Origin: Diplonema papillatum
Lineage: Eukaryota > Euglenozoa > Diplonemea > Diplonemida > Diplonemidae
Direction of reading: 5' to 3'
DNA length: 64,000 bases
Assembly: GCA_030068145.1 (NCBI GenBank)
Contig: JAPJBO010000445.1
Location: forward strand, 118,248 to 182,247
Shown here: piece after piece, positions 24,601-35,403 of the stretch
Layout of the letters: the number at the start of each line of letters is the position of its first letter
How positions within the stretch are numbered: position 1 is the first letter of the stretch
Program-made: the position numbers and the translations under genes
The notes under the pieces: model-generated
Database searches by the model: none
What the model saw: the letters and a program-made list of their open reading frames with translations, nothing else
Told to the model about the DNA's origin: nothing

Positions 24601-27600
24601 CACGAAGAAGTGCGGGATCACCTGCATCGGCCGCCGGCCGCCGCGCGGCCCGCCGCCGCCGCCCGCCGCGGCCGCGCTGCCGGCGCCGGCGGTCGACCCG
24701 CCGCTGGGGAACAGCAGCGCGCGCACCTCGGCGTAGCTGATCCCGTCGAACGGCTGGTTGTCAGCGGGCGACGCGACCCGCTTTCGGGCGGCCGGCGCCG
24801 GTTTGCGCGGGTGCCGGACTTCTGCGCCGCAGACGTCGCACGTCGGCGTCGAGATCGTCGGCGGCTTGTTTCGCGACATGTTGACCAGGACCTCGCCGGC
24901 TTTGCTCAGGTCGAAGACGCTCGGGCGCTGTTTCGGGTCGCGGCAGAGGGTTAAAGAGAGATACTCGGTCAGGCCCTTCGCGTTGGGCAGCTTGGCCACG
25001 TGTGCGTCCGTGAGGATGGGCGCCGCCGAACACGCGACGTGCTGCAGGAACTCCGGGAACCCATCGAATGCGAACGGGTAGTCGCCGGTGAGGAGCTCGT
25101 ACAGCACGCAGCCGAGCCCCCACACGTCGAGCGCGGTCGGCGACGTCGTGTGCAGCCGGCGACGGTCGAAGTCGCGCTTGCTCTGCGCGAGCAGCATCTC
25201 CGGGGCCCGGTTGCACTCTGTCCCGCGGGCGCGCTGCGCGGCCTTCACCACCTCCTCGACGAAGATGCTCTCGCCGAAGTCACACAGCGCGACACTCGGC
25301 ACGTCGTCACACACGCAGCCGACGTCCGAGCTGTCCGGCCACGTCAGCAGCACGTTGTCGCACTTCAAATCGCAGTGCACGATGCCCTTCGCGTGCATCA
25401 CCGACACGGCGTGCAGCACCCGCTGGTAGATCGCGAGCAGGCAGCTGAAGTGCCGCTCGGCCAGGTCAACCTCGCAGCCTTCGGCGACCTCTGCGCAATT
25501 CCCGCCCCGCTGCGCCGCCGAGCGGGCCAAGTCGTCTCTTTTTGCGGAGAGGCCGAGGCGCCAGGCCCGGAGACTCACGGGCGCCGCGGCGAGCACGAGG
25601 CAGAAGAAGTAGCCGTCGCACCCGTAGTGGTGCACGGGCACGCTCACGCCGCAGCCGCTCGACAGGGCCCGCGCGATCAGGACCTCGCTGAATACGTCGG
25701 CGAGGTTCGACGTCGTCGCGGATACCTGCTTCACCGCGACGTGCAGCCGCGGGTTTCCGTCGACGCTGCACAGGTACACGTTGCCGTAGGCTCCGCTGCC
25801 CAGCTTGCTCTTCGGCCTGAAGAGGGTCGGCGGGTACAGCGCGGTCGTCAGGAGCGAGAGGAGGATCTCGATCTTCCCGCGGACGTGCGCGGGGCGCAGG
25901 GTCCGCAGGACCTGCAGCGTCAGCTGCACGACGGCACCGTTGCCGCCGTGGTTGAGGTGCGCGTACACCGCGTTGAAGTACTCGGTGTTCGACGAGTCGG
26001 TGAAGCTGGGGTCCAGCGTGCCCTTCTTCTTCGGGTGCACCAGCAGAGACAGCATGAGCACCACCAGCCACGCGTGCATTTCAGGGTGGCGGTAGAGCGG
26101 GCGGAGCTCCTTTTCGTACTCGCGGAAGAGGTCCGCGTCGTTGAGGACGTCGAACGGGTACTCGGCGTCGTCGCAGAGGACGTCTGGCAGCTTGAAGAGC
26201 ATGTTGTTCGCCGAGTTGGACAGCGCCTGCGTCTGCACGCCGCTGCTCTGCCTCGAGATGGGCAGCGCGCTGCCGCGGTCGCCGAAGTGCAAGCTCAGCG
26301 CCCCCGCGTTCAGCGGGGACCCCGAGTACGTCGACGCGGGCGACAGGCCCTCCGGGGACAGAAGGGCCGACGCCGTCAGCGAGAGGTGCTGGGGCCTGCC
26401 CTTCCGCTCCTTACCGTCGCTGTTGGTGGCCGACCCGGAATGGTTGCCCGACGCGTTGCGCTCCGCGCTGTCGCAGATCCGCGGGCCTGACGACGCCACC
26501 TGCCGGAGGGCGAGCGGCGGCACCAGCGTCTTCGAGCCAGGCCGGCCCAACACGCCGGGGTTCGGGCTGGGGTCTTCGGCCATGCCGTTCTTCACGGAGA
26601 CGGAGTCGTCCGAGCACAGGTCGACTTCCAGCGTGTCGAGGGTCCGGACGTGCTGCTTTTTCCCCTCCGCAGTTTCGAGATGGAGCGCGAAACTCGGACT
26701 GACGTCCAAATCCCTCGTCTCAACGGCTGTCACTCCCCCCATGGTAGTACCCAGGTGACTCGCCAGCGCGTGCAGCGGCGGGACGCACGGAAGGGTGGGG
26801 TCGTCGTTAAAGGACTTGAGGCTGACGTCCAGCAAGCAGTTGGACGGCGTTTTCTCCAGCACATCCGACACGGGCGGCTCCATGACGCCCCACAGGGCCG
26901 GTGGTGCCGAGTTCAACCGGAGCGACGGGATTGCGGGAATCCGCCGATCCCTCGGTTTAAGTGTGGCGCTGATATCCAGCCGATCGGAATGGCTCACGCC
27001 AGGCTCGGTAACTGTACTACCCTGATGCGTTATCTCGGGTGCTGGTGCCGGGTCATCGGCATCGAGCTTGCCGGACATCGTGGCGCACGCGCTGGGGGCT
27101 TCGTCGGAAGTTGTCGACATGATGGAGGCGCGCGCGAAACGGTGCCGCGGACTCGCGAGGTAGGCCGCGTTCAAGTGGCTGTCGCAGCTCTCGCCGCGGG
27201 CAATGGGCTGCGCTTCGGACGACGGAGCCGTGTGCACGCTTTGGCTGGGTGCGTTGTTGTTGTTGTTGTTGGCGGTGCCGTTGTTGGCGTTGTTGTTGGT
27301 GGCGGGCGAGATGGTGGGCACTTGGGCGAGGGGCGTGGTGGAGACGTGCTTGAGGAACGACCCGAAGCTGCGGTGACCGACGCCGTGCGCCCTGCTGGCG
27401 GGCGACTTCGGGTACTGCAGCTGCAGCTGCGTCTGCGACCGCCGCGCGGCCGCGGCCTCGAGCAGGCGGAACCGCTTGTTCTCGGAGTACGCCTCCAGGT
27501 TCAACTCCTCGAGCACCACCTCCGTCGCCCCCAGCTGCGCGGTCACCTTCCGGACAGCTTCGCCGCCGGTGACGACCATCCACACGAAGCACTGCAAGTG

Positions 27601-30600
27601 CAGCGTGCAGAGCTCGACGTGGTCGGGCGACGCCATCGGCCGGTGGTGGTACAGCTGCAAGAACGTCACGTAGTGCAGCCTGACGTAGCTCCCGACAATC
27701 CCCGCCCGAAGCAGCGGGGAGAACGAGTCGAGCCGGATGAGGGCCAGCACCAGCCTCAAGAACGCGACCTTCACCACGGCGTTCGCGAAGAGCCCCCCGT
27801 ACACCAACCACGTCAGGATCCCGCCTTCGAACGGGTCGCAGAGGAAGTCGAGCATGCCCAGGATCCTCTCGACCGCGGCGGCCGAGCAGCGCGGGGAGCC
27901 CCTCGGCGACCCGGCCGCGCCGCCTTCGGCGGTGGCGATCGCGCACAGGCCCATGTGCGCGTGGCCGGTGCCGTCGGACCGGAGGAACCGGTCTTCGGTC
28001 CTCTTTTTCCGCGTGTAGATCGACTTCGGCGTCCGGGCGTCGCCGCCGGCGGTGGCGGGGCCGCTGTTCGGGTCCCTCGGCTCGGAGAAGCCGGCGAACG
28101 ACTCGTCGCTCGAGCACCGGTGCGTGTCGGTGAGGATCTCGTTCAAGAAGTCGACGAACGCGGCCCAGAACTGCGCGACGACGAGCACGGCCTCCGGCTT
28201 GCGGTTGCCCTCGCGCGGGCCGCCGTTGAACGAGCTGGAGTGCACGCTCGCGCTGCCGTCGGGCCCCTTCGAAGGGCTCGGCTGCGACGACGCCTGCGTC
28301 GGGAGCGCGACGCGGGAGAACCGGATGAACCACTGCAGGGTGGACGTCCCGCCAGGCTCGGCCGGCTGGGACGCGCCGCCGAGCAGGTGCCACAGGAACT
28401 TGTTGAGCCGCGTCGTGCGCGTCCGGCAGTTCAGCAGGATCGTGAAGAAACGGAGGACCTGCAGCGTCAACGGCGACTGCGGGGCCGAGGCCTGCCCCTG
28501 GGCACTGTCTGAGTGGCTTTCCGTCGCGAGGATCGCGAGCACGTGCTCCACGCACACCTCCGCTGCGAGCGCCGGCAGGAGAGACCGCGTGTGCTGGAAG
28601 GGGTGCAGGTAGTCAGCGAGAAGCCGCATGTAGCTCGTCAGCGTCGAGGTGGTCTCGCGCGAAGACACGCAGCCCGAGACGCTCGACATGGCCGAGCTGA
28701 CCAATTGGCCCCAGCGGTACAACACCGGGTCGGCATGCGCCCGCAACGGCAGAGCAACAGACTCGAACGCGTGCGCGGAGCTGTCGAGGATGCCCTCGAG
28801 CAACTTGCAGAGCGCGTCGTTCTCATCCTCGTCGTGCCACGAAGCGGTGCGGCACAGCGAGCTCGACGTGGGCGCCTCGCTGGCAGGCCCGTACCGGCCT
28901 AGCGGGCAACCTTCCGCCACGGGTGACGACGCGGGTTTGGCCGAGTCGAGCAGCGTCGCGCCTAAAGCGAACGCGCTGTCGAGCTCCACCAACGCCAAGT
29001 CGACGAACCCCGCGGCCTGCTGCGGGTTTCTTTCGAGGAGCAGGGACACCAAGCCGGTCACGAGGAGGCGGAGGGTGCCGAGGCGGCTGTTGCCCGCCAT
29101 GCGGCCGTCGGTGGCGGCCCGGTACCAGTCCTCGGGCGTCGAGCAGAGGCACTTGGTGTCCAAGCCCGGGCAACCGGTCGCGGAACCGCACCCGCGGCGG
29201 CCGGGCGCGGCCTGCGGCGGCAGAGCGTGCGGCTTCTTGGACCAGATGCCGCTGAGCAGCTTCGGCCGCTTGCCGCCGGCGCCGCTCGCCGCGAACGGGT
29301 TCAGCGGCGCCGGCGGCGGCAGCGACGGCGTGCTCGTCGGCACGCCGAGCGACCGCTGCTTGCGGAGGAGCGCCGGCAGGTCGCGCGTGACGTACAACTG
29401 CCCCAGCTTGTGGGCGAGCTGCCGGAGGGTCGCCTGGTACTGCGCCGTGTTCGCTTTGACGGCCGACGGGTGCTTCCGGCTGTTCAGCGACCCAGCGAGC
29501 TTGGGGACCGGCCGCTTGCCCGCAGGCGACGCGGCACGCGGCGACTGGGAGGTTCGGCGGGCTAGCTGGGCGTCGCGGGAGGGCGAGCTGACGTTGCTGC
29601 TGGGCGGGCTGTTTGAACCGTGGCGTGAGCTGGTCTTGGGGATCGACTTCCGCATGCGCTTGTGCTTGATGATCCTGCCGGAGGTGGTGCGGAGCGCGTC
29701 GCTGAGGGCGCTGCTGTCGTTGGAGTCGGACGACGGGCGGCCGGCGGCGGAGGACATGTCGCCGAAGACGGTCGACATGTCGGTGGTGCTCAGGCGGCAG
29801 TTGCTCAGCCGCGGCCACAGCCCCTCCGCGCGCACCAGCCGCATCCGCCGGTCGCCCGTCGGCACCTGCGACGACGCCTCGAGCGGGAGGACAGGGATTT
29901 GCACCTTCCGCCCGCCGGCGCCCGACACCGTCACCGCCCGCCCCAGCGACGACGCCTCCGACCCGCGCTTCTGCAGGTGCCGCACGCCGGAGCCCCGCCG
30001 ACTGGGCGACCGGCGGTTCCCGGCGGACACTGTGCAGGCCGCCGCGGTCAGCAGCAATGCGGACGCCACGAACGACGCGGCGGCTGTCTCCTTCTGCGCG
30101 GCGGCGGCGGCGGCGGGCGCCGCGGGATCACCGTCGCTGCGGTGCGACGGCGGGGCGCCGGCGGTGTCGTCGTGGGATGCCTGGCGGATGTGGTTGCGCA
30201 GGCTGTGAAACCGGCTCGACCGGATGGGCTGCCGGGCCGTCGGCGACGTCGACGCGGGACCGACGGAGCTGATCGTGCTGCTCTGCCGCGCCGCGTTCGC
30301 CTTCTTCCCACTCCTCGGCGAAGTGCACGTCGGCGCCGAGCTGGCGCTGTCCGGCTTCGCGAGCATGAGATACCGGCGGTACAACTGAATGAGGGTCGGA
30401 AGCGGATCGCACGCCATGAACACTTTTGCGTTGTGGTCTTCACTGGCGCAGAGGAGGAGGAGGCAGTACACGAGCGAGTTCAAGTTCGGCGCTGCTGCGC
30501 GGAGGAGGCCGAGGGTGAGTTGGTAGAAGGACTTCATCGCGCGCTCGTGCCCGCCGATGGTTTCTTGGAGGAGGGAGACGATGTAGTGGACGGTGACCTC

Positions 30601-30825
30601 TGACAGCGCATCCCGCGGCTTCACCAGCAGCGACGACACGGCTTCGACCAGGCCTGCGTTCACCCATTGGGCCGACGCGATGCGCTGGCCCTGTGCGCTG
30701 GCCGCTAAATGAGAGATTTGCTGCAGGCATTCATTCCGCGCGCGCTCGTCGGTTGTCTTCTTGAGCCGCTTGACCAGCCCCTCGGCAACTTGCTTCGCAT
30801 CATGTCCGGCATCGAGAGCTTCCAT
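21661..30825 (-). CDS. Giant serine/threonine-type protein kinase with degenerate dual-specificity phosphatase-like domain
   Basis: One uninterrupted 9165-base frame, 3054 residues. The ATG at 30825 has an in-frame TGA directly upstream. Residues about 1-160 and 780-1130 are helix-rich and armadillo-like (inference), separated by Ser/Arg-rich disorder. Kinase domain about 1670-1980: glycine loop LGSGAYGNV 1675-1683, ATP lysine about 1699 (VAVK), catalytic loop HCDLKCDN about 1817-1824 (Cys in place of the usual HRD Arg), DFG about 1849, RAPE, DVWGLGC. Residues about 2067-2268 resemble a dual-specificity phosphatase (VIPHFFVADSSFSAQDVID; FYLVKVFGVEPLKAADSLL), but the P-loop place reads VAVVGTDDRFA with no catalytic Cys. 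A disordered tail follows with repeated basophilic sites and a poly-Gln tract near 2730. The Cys-rich C-terminus (CVCGAAQYEV, CRTCEYV) may bind metal. Likely an active kinase with a scaffolding pseudophosphatase; substrate unknown. Confidence 0.88.
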   Translation of the reverse strand: MEALDAGHDAKQVAEGLVKRLKKTTDERARNECLQQISHLAASAQGQRIASAQWVNAGLVEAVSSLLVKPRDALSEVTVHYIVSLLQETIGGHERAMKSFYQLTLGLLRAAAPNLNSLVYCLLLLCASEDHNAKVFMACDPLPTLIQLYRRYLMLAKPDSASSAPTCTSPRSGKKANAARQSSTISSVGPASTSPTARQPIRSSRFHSLRNHIRQASHDDTAGAPPSHRSDGDPAAPAAAAAAQKETAAASFVASALLLTAAACTVSAGNRRSPSRRGSGVRHLQKRGSEASSLGRAVTVSGAGGRKVQIPVLPLEASSQVPTGDRRMRLVRAEGLWPRLSNCRLSTTDMSTVFGDMSSAAGRPSSDSNDSSALSDALRTTSGRIIKHKRMRKSIPKTSSRHGSNSPPSSNVSSPSRDAQLARRTSQSPRAASPAGKRPVPKLAGSLNSRKHPSAVKANTAQYQATLRQLAHKLGQLYVTRDLPALLRKQRSLGVPTSTPSLPPPAPLNPFAASGAGGKRPKLLSGIWSKKPHALPPQAAPGRRGCGSATGCPGLDTKCLCSTPEDWYRAATDGRMAGNSRLGTLRLLVTGLVSLLLERNPQQAAGFVDLALVELDSAFALGATLLDSAKPASSPVAEGCPLGRYGPASEAPTSSSLCRTASWHDEDENDALCKLLEGILDSSAHAFESVALPLRAHADPVLYRWGQLVSSAMSSVSGCVSSRETTSTLTSYMRLLADYLHPFQHTRSLLPALAAEVCVEHVLAILATESHSDSAQGQASAPQSPLTLQVLRFFTILLNCRTRTTRLNKFLWHLLGGASQPAEPGGTSTLQWFIRFSRVALPTQASSQPSPSKGPDGSASVHSSSFNGGPREGNRKPEAVLVVAQFWAAFVDFLNEILTDTHRCSSDESFAGFSEPRDPNSGPATAGGDARTPKSIYTRKKRTEDRFLRSDGTGHAHMGLCAIATAEGGAAGSPRGSPRCSAAAVERILGMLDFLCDPFEGGILTWLVYGGLFANAVVKVAFLRLVLALIRLDSFSPLLRAGIVGSYVRLHYVTFLQLYHHRPMASPDHVELCTLHLQCFVWMVVTGGEAVRKVTAQLGATEVVLEELNLEAYSENKRFRLLEAAAARRSQTQLQLQYPKSPASRAHGVGHRSFGSFLKHVSTTPLAQVPTISPATNNNANNGTANNNNNNAPSQSVHTAPSSEAQPIARGESCDSHLNAAYLASPRHRFARASIMSTTSDEAPSACATMSGKLDADDPAPAPEITHQGSTVTEPGVSHSDRLDISATLKPRDRRIPAIPSLRLNSAPPALWGVMEPPVSDVLEKTPSNCLLDVSLKSFNDDPTLPCVPPLHALASHLGTTMGGVTAVETRDLDVSPSFALHLETAEGKKQHVRTLDTLEVDLCSDDSVSVKNGMAEDPSPNPGVLGRPGSKTLVPPLALRQVASSGPRICDSAERNASGNHSGSATNSDGKERKGRPQHLSLTASALLSPEGLSPASTYSGSPLNAGALSLHFGDRGSALPISRQSSGVQTQALSNSANNMLFKLPDVLCDDAEYPFDVLNDADLFREYEKELRPLYRHPEMHAWLVVLMLSLLVHPKKKGTLDPSFTDSSNTEYFNAVYAHLNHGGNGAVVQLTLQVLRTLRPAHVRGKIEILLSLLTTALYPPTLFRPKSKLGSGAYGNVYLCSVDGNPRLHVAVKQVSATTSNLADVFSEVLIARALSSGCGVSVPVHHYGCDGYFFCLVLAAAPVSLRAWRLGLSAKRDDLARSAAQRGGNCAEVAEGCEVDLAERHFSCLLAIYQRVLHAVSVMHAKGIVHCDLKCDNVLLTWPDSSDVGCVCDDVPSVALCDFGESIFVEEVVKAAQRARGTECNRAPEMLLAQSKRDFDRRRLHTTSPTALDVWGLGCVLYELLTGDYPFAFDGFPEFLQHVACSAAPILTDAHVAKLPNAKGLTEYLSLTLCRDPKQRPSVFDLSKAGEVLVNMSRNKPPTISTPTCDVCGAEVRHPRKPAPAARKRVASPADNQPFDGISYAEVRALLFPSGGSTAGAGSAAAAGGGGGPRGGRRPMQVIPHFFVADSSFSAQDVIDTGARLLVSIGPEKVPAHLAHTRCRVIAVSMPPSDVPTPFKQDLPIASRTRHSGTSLTPLHNPTFPSPRNTFVKHNNVSTPVLSNGFSGIDTAGAACVKTVAKWQATVHTVQKSLAKGQPVAVVGTDDRFALFASFYLVKVFGVEPLKAADSLLATGRLALVVGNPEQFTERAHKVSRVLLAGPGAAAAEPAKSLTAADASAAERDGPRTPSCGPIAHRRPSTSHASPGKDLRDLRALSPHGSVSIQRKRSNLSARDSPFPLRKTMSDSACASPTARPVRKPSITVDSFVTEQPPDTLSPEVHLKRHPSITVELETETSPWPDGCPSPVHLGREPSITVDTPVNAGADSSAFPAGDTLGVGLDGCRPAKLSSSVKAPSTDPSCLTPSGESQSLSRTFGGRRLSASELNGNDGSGAGRRQSLGLDLADLNSIRRSSVPGVCGSPVSSVGGRRSSVPSVVGSPGSYASSRRPSVSSPLGILSRRASAAGVSPLISPLARPSSPTRQHLVRRSFNDTASDRLPSPHRESDRPRSPLARRASGRAHDLSDKSDDDLRSDLTQLIAGAASPSAKPRSRLGGGAANGRGRSPAVASAHAKRAAAAQESSGPGAPPPGGEKWGLRCVCGAAQYEVSLVKPSVSAASQQQQQQQQQKDGGRSPSSTHDSPLKSDRASEVGADEAGSSRKAVDAWWLGVGTAMNNVWAPHASNREFDVVLLTRNGAPKRKEREKAQDKDKHHTANDASDAVGGKANAAGKRSRRVSIACSPPPTSLRQEGENAPQSSICADVLRCCKYMKTNPPNFHPGTTEAETYPLAFDAATPHKEPKAGGGGSSAIFCDRPFPLGSDPLVFACRTCEYVTHVTVGSFVFVNTTLDSACLAKRLCFVQAKQHETVGGGRKPDKPMLISQASATALGIASASANSLESFFFTDGQSRAADGSKAEFINTCCSQPKPLSFDLRPLLLADILACVVPD

Positions 30826-30916
30826 TCAACTGCAAGCTCAAAAGCACGGGCGTCGACCGGCCGGCAGCTGCAGGAAACAAACAACAAAGATAGCGCTCGG
30901 AGGTTTGCCTACAAGG

Positions 30917-30974
30917 TCACACACACACACCCACACACACACACACTCACACTCACACTCACACTCACACACAA
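30917..30974. repeat. CA/CACTCA microsatellite
   Basis: Dinucleotide CA run passing into ACACTC repeats, about 95 bases upstream of the giant kinase start codon. Confidence 0.95.
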
Positions 30975-33084
30975 CACGCCAAGAACACAGGTTCTCTTTT
31001 TTGTGTTTCCGGCAATTTTTTTTTTTCGTAGCGGTTTGTTTTTGGACTGCCTTATTACACACAAAACAAAAAGGTGGCGCCAGCTACAGAGCCTGGGGAA
31101 AGAGGGGGATCCTGTGTATTCTTCTTTGCCGTGAACACGGAGGGTTGCTTTCTGTGTGCCGGACTGTGGCTCGGCTCTATGAACACCAGCAAACCCGACG
31201 TTTGTCGCTACCGCCGTTTCCGGCGTTGATCGAAACTGATGATTGATGCCCGGTCTTCTCTTGTTTTTTTGTGTTTGTATGTGTGTGGTGGGTGTCCCGA
31301 TCTTGGACCGACCTCGCTTGGCTTATTCACATCATTTAGGTCTTCGATTCTGGCAAGGGTGCGCGTAGTACTAGCTTTTTGCTGTGCGGAGTGGAAAGCG
31401 CGTCTTGCTCAGAAGCGGGGGAAGAGGGAAAAGAAGACGCCTCAGATGGCTTCGCAGGATATGGTGTTGGTTTTCTTCCGCTCCCACCCCCTCTCTTCCC
31501 GAGCGATTGTGTTACCTCCGCTTTTCTTCTTTATTTTCCCCCCCTGTGGTGGCTTTTGTTGAGTTGAGGATGCGCCGAGATAACCGCGACGCCGGCGATA
31601 CAGAGTATCGCCACAGATTATTTGCATTCCCTGCAATGCCCTGCAATGCAGGCCTCATCGCTACAGATATTCTGCGTTCTGACCTCAACTAACCCAAACT
31701 ATGACGATGTCTATCAGCAGTCTATCAGCCGGGGGTAAACCGCTCAGGTTCGACCCGTGTTCTACTTCACTGCTTGTATTCGCGAGAAGCCTTCAAGGGC
31801 AAAGTGATCACTTCCAGCACCATTTATTAGACCTCGATGTAGCTTTCGCGGACAGATCTACGCAGGACAGTACTATTTCGCGTCCGCACACCCTGAACTC
31901 TCATCCTGGACGTGATGGACCAGGTGGAAACTGGCAATCGATCATGATCAGAGGGCACTCACGCGCTGCATGTGGATAACAACAAAAAAAAACGAAAACG
32001 ACAAGCTGAAAGTGGGAAAGGAGTTTTGAACGGTTTGTTCAACACCCGTTGCGGAATCGACACGGATGAGTTGAGACGTGGGGGGATGACCCCCTGGGCC
32101 CCGAACGAGCGTCGATCCCGAAAGAAGGACGAGCAGCTTGCTCTGTGTTTGCTTGCAAAGCTTGTTGTTTTTTTTCGTGCCCCGCTTGCGCCCCGGCGCG
32201 GCGGGAGCCCCGAAGAAAAGTAAACAGGCAAAGGAGGAAACAGAAAAGAAAGGAATGTGTATTGTGTGGAGGTGCTTGTGTGTGTATGGAGATCAAAAAC
32301 ACTGTGGTCCCAGCGCGCCAGTCTCAGCGCATTTGCAGAGCGAGAGGGTTTGGAGGGGAGTGAGGTTCCCCCACCCCCGAGCCCTGCAACTGGCTTTGCT
32401 GGCACGCTGAAGAGCGCTTTCGAATCTATTGGAGAGGGAGAACCGTGAGGAATACTCATTGCATGCAGCAACGAGGGTCTCAGCTTGCCCGACGCGGTCA
32501 GTGCATCGGATCGTCGTTCTGTTTCATTTGCTACGAAACGAGCAAAATGATGCAACAGCAGCTACTTTTTTTTTGCAAGCTGGGACGCTGGAAAACTCTC
32601 CTCTTTGTGCTTGGTCGCTAACTCCTCCTCAACGTAGTAGTCGAAGAGGGTGCGAGCATGGAGATCCGCCGTGGGTAGTACTCGACAAGACTTGTGCTCG
32701 CAGCGCAGTCAACATTTCACTATTTCGAGCTGACATGCTTTTAACTACCGGTATTGCGAGGTCACCCTCTGCGAAATGGTGATCCTTGTCGGTGTCGCTT
32801 CTTTGCCACAACCGTTGTCTTTTTTTGTTTTTTTGTGATGAACGCTTTCGGTTGTCCGGGTGGGCATCGTTGATCTTGCATTTCTTTCCTAGGACCCGGA
32901 ACGGCAAAAGGAACCGTATATTTTCCAAAGATACTTCTGTTTACTTCGACTACTTCATCTAGTTATGCTACGTTTTGGAAACCCGCAGATGACTTTGTGA
33001 AAGCGCAGCTCCAGCAGAGCGTGCGCTTCGCAACAAGCCGTGTGCGGCACGTTTTATGCCCAGGTGAGGCAACGGAGAAAAAGG

Positions 33085-33111
33085 GAGAGAGAGAGAGAGA
33101 GAGAGAGAGAG
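33085..33111. repeat. GA microsatellite
   Basis: Uninterrupted GA dinucleotide run of 27 bases in the large spacer. Confidence 0.95.
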
Positions 33112-35136
33112 GTGGTGTGGATAGACTCGCCTGACCACGTTGCACGAATGGCCACCAATGCGCCGTTGCAGCGTGGGTTCCGCTTTGTTCTTATTAACTG
33201 GCACGGGGCGGGCAACCGTCGTGTGTCCTAAGAAACCTGAGGTTCGCTTGGTACTCCGGGATGCCGACCCTCAAGGGTCCCCCCGCCCTGCAAATGGACT
33301 ACCGCAGGGAAAAGTCTTTTCGTTCCTCGTCGTCGGAAGCGGGAGACCAGGAAAGCACCTGTGGCTCGCACACGGGGGACGCAGGAGCCTCGTGTGCGCA
33401 GTGCGTTCGCCGCTCCTCGCAGCCCTCGACGGCGACGGCAAAGCGCGCAAACAAACAAGAAACGCGCCGTTTCTTTTTTGTTTTTTTTTGGGGGGGGGGG
33501 GGTCATTTTTTCAAGCTTTTTGGCGCTTCGGGCGCCCTGCTACGAAACCACTGTGTGTGCGCTTGCGGATGGGGCTTGGATGCAGGTGATCGGGAGTCCA
33601 AACACTGTGGAAGAAATATCATTTTGCTCTTATTTTACGAAAAATTTTGTATGAGATGAGAACGTGGAAAATAGACAAAAGGGGACCTATCCTCTCCGGG
33701 CATTCGCAACCCGAGATGACAAGGTAAAGGGCGGGAGATTCGACTTCGTGTGGGCCAAATGGATGGGGGATTTCGGAGGTGGGGAGGAGATGGGGGGGGG
33801 GAATTGACGACCGGCGGGAGGGGCTGCGGTGTTCCAAAAGGAGATGTTTCGCGCCCTCTATTGGGGGGGGCAATTCTTCTGGGGTCGTCTGGTGAGGAGG
33901 AGGGGGAGGTTTTCCGCCCTTTCTATTTTTTTAAGTACACGGAGCCTCACTCTGTTTCCTTTTGTATTTGACAGCAGGTCGAACTAGCCCCATGAGGGGC
34001 ACGGTCGAACCACTGTGGGAAACTTGGTGGACACTTGGTCATTCTGGGTTCTGGGCGTTTTGTTTTCTCTTTTTTTCGCTGAGGATCTATTAGGGGGGGC
34101 AATGTTGGCATAGCTTGCCGGACAACGCGACCTTCGAAGTGGTTCGCACGTGCAGTCGGTAACACTTTGTCTTTTTTTCTTCTTCTTCTTCTTCTTTCGG
34201 GACGCATTTTCGTGCCAAGAGAGAAAAAGGAGCCCTGCGGCTGGCTTTCTACCTGGGCGCGCCCCAGGGCCTTGCGGTTTCGACCCAAGTGGCAGCAGGC
34301 TGACGTTCAGCGTGCTCGATGCGAGTGGGTGCGAGGGAAAACTGGAGGACGGTGGTGAACAAACGGGGGGGTGGCCGGCACAGCACATCTGGCAGACGGG
34401 GAGCACAATAATGCCCGGGCTCTTTCGTTGCAATCCATCGTAGCACAGCCTACGCGCGACCCTCTGCAATCGTATGCGGCGGCTAGCTGATACTTCCCGG
34501 ATGCTTTCTTTTGAGCGATGGCTGCTGATGCATAAAAACCTCGCGATTTTGCGCGTCCGGCGGCCCAACAGCTGCGACATGGCATTGCACAATACCGGGC
34601 GTTAGCACCTGGCAAGAGCAACGGGCCTTATCCGTGGACATCGGTTCACTCTCTGCACTAAAAGCCCGTGCATTCTGCGGTTTTACCGTTTTGTCCACAA
34701 CATGCTGCCGGCAATGGGGATAAAGGGCTGGAACGAGGCAGCTGAAAAAATATGCTGGGCGGGGGCCTTCGGTATCTGAGTGCCACCTCCTCGTGCACGG
34801 CGATCATGCGCCGTTAGATGCTTTGAGGTTCTTTTCCGAGTCAGTTCCGCTCGTCTTATGTTTCTACCAAGTGCGGGGGGAGAGGGTTGCTAAGTTCGCT
34901 TGATCGGCTTTGTGAAACCGGCTTTCGGGAAAACTCCAAGAGGGAGTTTCCGGTGGGGGCGGCGAGAAGCAGACTTTGATGAACAGCCAATATCCCCAAA
35001 CGGGGGTTGGTTGGGTCAATCCACCGAACTTAGAGAACCCCCCAGATTCGGAGTGGAAACTAAAATCATCGGGAGACCTGGCCCCATCATTTTGCTGACG
35101 GACGAATCACAAGTTTTTGTGCATGGCTCAGGGGGG

Positions 35137-35403
35137 TCAGCAACAGGACTCGAGCTGGCGCAGTGTCAAGGAACTGTTCTGCGCAATAATCCTGTTGACT
35201 CTCGTTGCAATGGTGGTGTTTTTCCTTCGACACAATGAACCGATGCCTCCCCTCACCTTTCGGATACGGTCGTGGCACGGCTGCTCTTGATAGACGCTGC
35301 GCCCAATGTGCAATGCGTGAATAGTATTGCCATCGCCAGCAGCCAACGAGTACCCCACAGTGAGCGCAGCCCGCAAAAACAAAAGGATCACGAGTCGCAC
35401 CAT
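35137..35403 (-). CDS. Possible small secreted protein (weak)
   Basis: An 88-residue frame beginning MVRLVILLFLRAALTVGYSL, which looks like a signal peptide, followed by a polar segment with a few cysteines (EQPCHDRIRK; LESCC at the end). A strong donor-like AAAG|GTGAGG occurs at residue 49-50. An acceptor-like GCGCAG 78 bases later would join in frame, giving a shorter 62-residue version. No family recognised. Codon use is only moderately like the real genes, and a chance frame is quite possible. Confidence 0.25.
   Translation of the reverse strand: MVRLVILLFLRAALTVGYSLAAGDGNTIHALHIGRSVYQEQPCHDRIRKVRGGIGSLCRRKNTTIATRVNRIIAQNSSLTLRQLESCC

Noticed and set aside
31739..31765. tRNA B-box-like AGGTTCGACCC
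   Set aside because: No A-box or foldable stems nearby.
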